Positions 58,261-64,000 of a stretch of DNA of 64,000 nucleotides are shown in pieces. A model generated the notes under the pieces. The model saw nothing but the letters and a program-made list of their open reading frames with translations, made no database searches and was not told where the DNA came from. The stretch comes from Armillaria gallica. Its lineage: Eukaryota; Basidiomycota; Agaricomycetes; Agaricales; Physalacriaceae. Position numbers and translations under genes: made by a program. The stretch is taken from positions 7,502,001 through 7,566,000 of the forward strand of contig JBANDB010000003.1 of the NCBI GenBank assembly GCA_037576215.1. Direction: 5' to 3'. Positions within the stretch are counted from its first letter, which is position 1; the number at the start of each line of letters is the position of its first letter.

Positions 58261-59725
58261 GGTGGTTTGAATAGAGTAGTAGTGTAGTGAGTGAATACAC
58301 ACCTCATGCGCCCCCTTTTATACCATAGCATATATTAATGCACATTCCATTCTTGGCAAGCTACAAGTCAGTTGTTATCGCACCGATGTTTCATATAAGA
58401 CAGAATTCCCGGAAATCAAAGAGCAGCACATTGTAAATCGTTGGTACGTGTAGCATGTATCGTCGTTGATGACACCGACATCGAAAGGTAAGCTGCCGAT
58501 CCACCTTTTCGTGTATCATGACCCTAGGAAGGAGCGGGTTATATGTACCAGAGTACGGAGGTAGCCAGGACACAGGAAACACCAACACAGGGATCCTGGT
58601 ATGCAAGCCCCCGTGATGATGAACAGGGCGGGATCGCCGGTCTGCTTTACCATGGTGACATCGCAACATTATTTGTGAATCATGTCTATTTCCTCGGCTG
58701 CGTCAACTAGTTGGTTGAATGGAGGATATTCCTCAGGAGTGTTGACACATCAGAGGAATCCGGTAGAGGAGCTCTAGGGAACGATTGAGGATCTACGGAA
58801 TAATCGATGAGCCCGTATAAGTGTGCGCATGCTGCAAAGATATGCATATCAGTCTCTGTACATGATGTTCAGTCAGATGCCTGGCACGAAAGGCATGCCT
58901 TTGGCTCAATCCTTCAGCGCTCAGCAGTCGATGCCCGAGATTCGTATCGGCGGCACTACTCGTCCTTTCAGCAGGAATGGTTGAGAATGAGGGGGCCTTG
59001 ATTTCCCTCGTAGCAAAATACGCTATCTTAACAGAGAATCACACGGCATCAACATTAACAAAAACCTTCAGTATTGCACATTGAATGTATGGGCGTCGCC
59101 GATACTCGTACGAGAAATGGTTTGGGGCTGGCCGCCGTACATCATAGTGTTCGTTTTGAACCTATTAAGCTCATTAGAATCGCACAGACACACACATAAA
59201 ACGTAAACATGATACTGACCATTATTGAAGATACCCAGCAGATCCTTCAAGCTTCACCTCCATCAATGCACACAAACTCCAGCTATTCGCACGGGGTCTC
59301 ATCTCCAAAAAGCGCATCTAGGCGACCGTACGTCCCTGTGTCATCAAAACCTCGTTACCCCCATCTTCAACCTACATAGGATTCAAGGTCCGCAAAGTAG
59401 AAAAAAAGAGAGTCGACTCGCTAGCCCAACCGCAAGCGGACGTGTCGTTCTTCTTTGTATCGATCAGCTCCCATCCAGGCATGTTTGGCTCATCCGGCTC
59501 TCCAGGTGTGAGATATCGATGGCGGTGGGTTTATGGACTGCGCGAACCTGGGCGATGTTTAGAAGGGAAGAACGCGGCTGCTTGGAGCATGTGTTTCCTG
59601 GCACAGCGAAGGATAGGACGATTAGCTGTAAGCCCCGTCTCAACAGTTCTACATTCTACGGTTATGCAGGTGATGCATCCCCATATTTTATGCTGGCAGC
59701 ATACTGCCGTGCTGCTGGCGACAAA
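57980..59725. repeat. Segmental duplication, copy 2 (partner 2,850-4,640)
   Basis: Same orientation and order as copy 1. A 190-codon plus-strand frame (59,225-59,797) is not conserved as a single frame in copy 1, so it is not offered as a gene. Confidence 0.85.
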
Positions 59726-60815
59726 AGGAGAGCGATTTTTGGGATGCCCTTTGCGGTTGGATGCGAACCAGTGGCGAGGCAGGAAGGAATTGGGTGACAA
59801 AGGAAATTATTCTCAAGACACGAAGTTGTTGCTCGGCGGCATAGGCTTCGCTAAGCAAATGGATGCGATAGTGCAAAGCTGAAGCGCTGAGGTATGAACG
59901 GAGCAACGGCGAAACCTCCGAAACTTGCCTAGAGCACATGGACACACCGGACCGTTATGCCATATGGTAGCTCTCTTCCTGTTATTAATATAGCTGTTAG
60001 AATTTTGCGCACCCTGCGCACCGCCACGACCATCGTTCGAGCCTCTCGTCCATGCAAGATTGTCAGTTGTATCTCACTAGATCTCTGGACTGAGCTTCGA
60101 AGTCACACTAGGACTTGGCTAAGGATGACAGGAACCGGCCGTGGCTAGACTTCGAATACAAGTCAGAAAAGGAGGAAGTATACATTCATATGAAAACTGA
60201 CCGAGAAGGCACCCCTTTGTGCAATGCTTCAGCTGCGGATTGAGGTCCGATGATCAGTAGATTGTGTTATTTGGGGCGAGGAAGGACAAGTGATCTGGTC
60301 ATCACCTCTGGTTTTCATCTTGGACATATCCTTGTATTCCACTTGTACTCGAATATGTTTCATGCCTCAACTGGGGGTGCTGCGAGATAACGACATTGTG
60401 AGTGTGAGGTGCAGTATTTGAGGCATTTGTCACATGCTGTAGATGGCTGAACCATGTTTGTCTGCATGTCCTTTTGCCGTGCCCTTCCGCTCCCTTCCTC
60501 CTACCGGTGAGCAGTTTTCAGTAATATGCATTGAAATGTGATCGCCAGAGGATGATAACGACACTGTGATTCCATCGGGCCAGGACTGAACAAAGAGTAT
60601 TTTACGGGGAAGGGAGAAAGAGCAGAAGAAAACATTTACCGGCCACAAGTTGAAACATTTCCCCCACTGCATCTATGGTCGACCAAAACGACAGGACAGC
60701 AATTCTTCTGCCTGATATTCACGATGCCGCAGTAGAACTTACGGGAAGAAAGGAAGCCCATCCATGACCATAATCATAATAGCTTTCCTCGGTCACCGGT
60801 TCCAATCAGCCATTA
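59726..60815. other. Intergenic, no supported gene
   Basis: Short frames only. A CpG-containing unique region between the duplication and the MITE. Confidence 0.4.
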
Positions 60816-61185
60816 CTGTCCTATTTCAATCAATTCGAATGGCCTGTGACACGTGATGTTCTGGGACCAGTTCGAATGACCGAATACCTCTTCCGGGACA
60901 GTGTCATTTGGACAAAATCCGAATAGGTGGCAGTGTGGTTTAATATTTTCGTACAAATCCTAGTGGTCTGCACCACGGAAATTAGCTGTAAATGCGCCCG
61001 AAGAAGAAAATTTTGTCATTCAAAAGTCATTTTGGCCAAAAAGTATTAAAAATCGGACATTCTAGCCTTTGTGACCCCCAAACCTTCTCGAATAGGCTTT
61101 ATGGGACCTGTGACGAGGGGTTATTTTCCGAATACGAATGACCCCTCCGAGACATGTGACATTCGAATTGATTTAAATAGGACAG
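60816..61185. mobile_element. MITE with TA target duplication (370 bp)
   Basis: Left end CTGTCCTATTTCAATCAATT and right end its reverse complement with one mismatch, similarity extending through TCGAATG. TA flanks at 60,814-60,815 and 61,186-61,187 suggest Tc1/mariner-type mobilisation. No ORF. Ends differ from the element at 1,123-1,898, so this is a separate family. It lies about 240 bp upstream of the Cys-rich gene. Confidence 0.82.
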
Positions 61186-61352
61186 TATTGTGAGGCTCTG
61201 AGGGGGAAAAGCAGATAATTGTCTGAACGTCCTAGGAAATGCGATGTTCATTAGGACTGTCGAGTGAGATATCGGCCTGGAACCAGGAGGTGCGTGGGAC
61301 GTTGGTCGGACCAGATCTCAGTTAATAATCTCGAAACGGCAATCACACGCAC

Positions 61353-61358
61353 CACGTG
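61353..61358. promoter_or_regulatory. CACGTG box upstream of the Cys-rich gene
   Basis: The palindrome CACGTG sits 68 nt before the ATG inside a stretch GGCAATCACACGCACCACGT. The same stretch recurs, with changes, at 5,779-5,784 and 63,779-63,784 near relics of this gene, so it is a conserved part of the promoter. A bHLH-factor site is the natural reading. Confidence 0.5.
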
Positions 61359-61425
61359 ATTAACATTATATATTCTCAGACGCGTCGCCGTTAGTATCCG
61401 ATTCTCCATCGTTCCTCTCACCACC

Positions 61426-62048
61426 ATGGCCATCCTCGTCTGCCAAGTCTGTGATGCTCAAGATATTTTCGAGTTCCAGCACCCTTACATCTGGGACTCC
61501 CTTGGGCGCATTGTCAAAGAAGGCCCATGGACCTTTGATCCGGAGACAGGGCGCTGCGTGAGAGACGAGACGAAGCCGGATGCCCGTCCTGACCTGTACA
61601 ACTGTGATATCTGCTGGTGAATGCCATATTTCCTTGCTCTCAATATAAGTCTCATGTCGCTGTCGCAGGGACGATGCTATAGTCGTGTACTCCACCGAGC
61701 CTCCCCCAGGTGCATCTGCTCCGGACGTCCAAGGCAGCGAGCAACACGTATGGAAACTGCGTCCCGGTGAGAAGCCCTGCACATGCAAAGAAGGATGTTA
61801 CCTCCAATGGAGCGGTGTTGGGGGATGTGGATGTGCTAATAATGAAGGCGCGTGTTCTGTTCTCTGCGGGTGTGGCGGCCGGTGAGTCGCGTCTTCTTCT
61901 GCCTCTGCTAAAACTGACATCATCTATTTTTAGAGCCAACGATAGCAATTGCATGAGCCCATACACTCCCCCACCCGATGCTAACCCAGGCAACACGTCG
62001 TGCGAGTGCGTCGGCGGGTGCTTTCCGTATCGTACCCGTTCTGGATGA
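61426..62048 (+). CDS. Small Cys-rich protein, unknown function (3 exons, 172 aa, intact)
   Basis: Exons 61426-61616, 61669-61881 and 61934-62048 join in phase over GT-AG introns of 52 nt and make 172 codons plus stop. The ATG lies in CACCACCATGG, a strong start context. CxxC pairs appear early (CQVC) and at the end of exon 1 (CDIC). A dense cluster CTCKEGC ... CGCANNEGACSVLCGCGG falls in the middle and CECVGGC near the end. There is no signal peptide or membrane helix, so an intracellular metal-binding or zinc-stabilised protein is plausible; a metallothionein-like role is not supported because large Trp/Tyr/Pro-containing stretches separate the clusters. Two relics (6.6 kb, 63.8 kb) show it belongs to a small multicopy family. 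Confidence 0.82.
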
Positions 62049-63439
62049 CCTTGCACTTGTGCGTCTCTTGCAATTGGGTGTACAGATACATGTGGCTGCC
62101 GAGGTAGCTGCCATCGCGGATGATCTCCCTGGACGTCGCACGGTGTTTGACTTTGCCGTTGTAATTTGATGGATAGTGTAAAGGGTGGTGACCTAATTGG
62201 ACTTAGGTCACTATAATCTTATCTTATTTCTCTTCTCTAGTATATATAGCCTTCATCTATATATTATGTTTTTTGGTTCTTTACCATCTCGTTCACGTAA
62301 CGTAGTCTACCATATACATTTGGTCTACATTACTCGTGTGACGCAAGATATAAGGACTTTTACAGATAGTTACCAATTCAATGTATTTCCCTTCACGATC
62401 AATCCACTGAGACACATGGTATCCTATATCGTGTAAAAGAAATTATGCACAGCACAAGAATTGAATCTCTGATCAGTATTCAAACCTGTTTATTTCAGCC
62501 CGGAAGCTTGAGACCCTTAGATTACCACCAGAGTGACCATGACTTGATTAACTTAGTATAGACCTCACGACGAAACTGAATCAATTAACAAATTCCTTCC
62601 TCCAACTGTTGAGATCTGAGAGATCAAGCTTTACCAAGTGGGGGCCTCGATTTCTACCCGGATTCAAAACGTTTATGACTCAGAACGCGTTTTCGTTTAA
62701 CGATGATACACAGAGGAAAAGAGCGGGCGACGACTCGGAGCAAACAAGAATTGCGACAAAAGTCAGATCTTCAGCTTAGCTTCAGGACTCAACCCCACTC
62801 AAACAATTGCAACATAATCGACAGAGTTTCTGATCGGGATTTGAACCCAAAACCAGATAAAGTTACCGCTAAACTACCATGACACTGACATCGATTCCTT
62901 CCATAGCTAGCGCTGAACGACCATTTCACTAGCGAAGGCACCTTGTTGCACTGAATTAACGTATCACCAGGTGTGCGAATTTAAGATGCAATAATCCCCG
63001 ACAGACTGCATTTATCAAAATGAGAAACAAAAAAAGAAATGAAGTCACTCCGATCGGCTCGAACCCAAGTCTTGCGGCCAGATTGATGCTAATCCGCTGG
63101 CCAATGAAGGCCAAGCACAATACGTGACAGAGAAACGAACCTGACAAACTACATAGCCTGACAGCAAAAGCTGAGTGTGCCGTCTGACCTCCAAGTACGC
63201 ACACATATCGCTGAAGGTAGGAATCGATTCTCTGTATTCACAAGTGCGGCACCGTGGTATCAGGGTGACTATAGTCCTGGTTGGCGTATGTCTGCACTTT
63301 TCAATGGGTCACTAGCGTCAAATGCGGATGATCTGCCCACATCTACGGTGTTCGCTGGTTTGGGGAGGAACAGGCTGAGATGGGCGCACTGCTAGATCAT
63401 GATGAAGCCGTTCATGGCGTCATTGAGAGCACTGAGGGG
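62049..63439. other. Intergenic with tRNA-like sequences
   Basis: No supported gene. On the minus strand three sequences combine A-box-like and B-box-like motifs. Near 62,890-62,829: TAGTTTAGCGGTAA and GGTTCAAATCC. Near 62,562-62,470: CTGGTGGTAATC and GGTTTGAATACTGATCAG. Near 63,115-63,050: TTGGCCAGCGGATTAGC and GGGTTCGAGCC. None folds into a convincing cloverleaf. They may be tRNA-derived SINE heads or dead tRNAs. Confidence 0.4.
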
Positions 63440-63800
63440 AAGTATTCTTAGTGTGCCAGGGAATCACCTCCTAGGCAAGGGGGAAATGGTGCAGCTTCGT
63501 TGACGCATTCGAGTGAGATATAGCTCGCAAACTAGGTTTCGTAGATGGAAAGGCGTTATTCAAGTCGACGATGGTAATAAAACACTGAAAATAGTCAGAC
63601 AATGGGGGGGGGGAGGTGACGGCAAAGTCACACACTAGTGCTCTCATGGCCCGTAGGTCTCCTTTCCAGCGCCTTGGTTTGTCCGCTAGCAGATACGGTT
63701 CCTGATGGCATGATTCGAGTGCATAGTTGACTCGGAGCTGGGCTGACGTTTTGGGCTCGAAATAGCAGTCACAGGCACCACGTGATTCAGCGCCACTGCC
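63440..63800. repeat. Promoter-type block repeated near 5.29-5.83 kb
   Basis: Shares CCTAGGC...GGGAAATGGTGCAGC and the CACGTGAT end (63,779-63,784) with the left copy. Includes a run of 10 G near 63,604. Confidence 0.5.
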
Positions 63801-63828
63801 GAGTCCTCCGAGTCGGTCCGTCGCCCGA

Positions 63829-63950
63829 TGCCATCCTCTCTTCTTGCCATCAAATAAATCTTCGTCAAGTTATATCACCCTTGCGACCAATTTTTTCAAA
63901 GAAAACCCATGAACTTTAACCCAAAGACAGGGTGCTGCATGGACTAGGCA
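63829..63950 (+). pseudogene. Degraded relic of the Cys-rich gene exon 1
   Basis: GATGCCATCCTC aligns with the intact start ATGGCCATCCTC, and TCAAAGAAAACCCATGAAC and AGACAGGGTGCTGC align with TCAAAGAAGGCCCATGGAC and AGACAGGGCGCTGC. Internal indels and stops destroy the frame. The upstream CACGTG block is in its expected place. Confidence 0.65.
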
Positions 63951-64000
63951 AGAGCTAGGTTGTCCTGAGCAGTAAGTCGACGATGAACAACCGGATGCTG

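Noticed and set aside
59225..59797. 190-codon plus-strand gene in the duplicated block
   Set aside because: The frame is not maintained in the partner copy at 4.1-4.7 kb, so it is likely a chance opening.

Overview
The window looks like a chromosome segment of an Agaricomycete (mushroom-forming basidiomycete). Real genes here are split by many ~50-nt GT-AG introns, and Ty3/Gypsy retrotransposons of the kind common in that class fill the middle. Nothing prokaryotic (operons, ribosome binding sites, CRISPR) is present. All calls come from reading the sequence by eye; no database was searched.

Layout. 1-16.9 kb is CpG-containing and gene-bearing: a TA-flanked TIR element (1,123-1,898), a block (2,850-4,640) that recurs at 57,980-59,725, a relic of the Cys-rich gene found intact at 61.4 kb, an unrecognised gene or pseudogene (7.34-8.95 kb), a complete 15-exon cytochrome P450 (9,293-11,671), and two decayed genes sharing a Cys-cluster motif (12.9-14.0 and 14.9-16.8 kb). 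17.0-43.7 kb is a chain of nested minus-strand Ty3/Gypsy elements of two families, here called A and C: A1 sits in C1, C1 in A2, A2 in C2. Solo LTRs (E1, D, B1) and one further insertion lie on top. Each older element keeps only its 5' (right-hand) part. 43.7-57.9 kb is an older block that looks poor in CpG: a plus-strand Gypsy integrase relic, two CACTG-TIR elements with 3-bp target duplications, solo LTRs B2 and E2, and pseudogene debris. 57.9-64 kb returns to CpG-containing unique sequence: the second copy of the 2.85-kb block, a TA-flanked MITE, an intact three-exon Cys-rich gene (61,426-62,048), and a relic of that gene. The last 23 bases repeat a site at 7.34 kb, so a second copy of the P450-side locus may begin just past the window.

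Most notable: family C elements carry a 13-nt sequence at the predicted 5' end of their RNA that is perfectly complementary to the site immediately after the 5' LTR, where a primer-binding site belongs. The two copies differ by a compensating base-pair change. This is the arrangement of self-primed Tf1-like retrotransposons. The same elements encode small single-pass membrane proteins and Ser/Thr/Pro-rich ORFs upstream of Gag. LTR family B contains a 20-bp minisatellite whose copy number differs between two near-identical LTRs (17 and 22 units), and LTR family E is packed with CTAG motifs. Many stop codons in the elements sit where an Arg CGA codon is expected, pointing to CpG to TpG decay.
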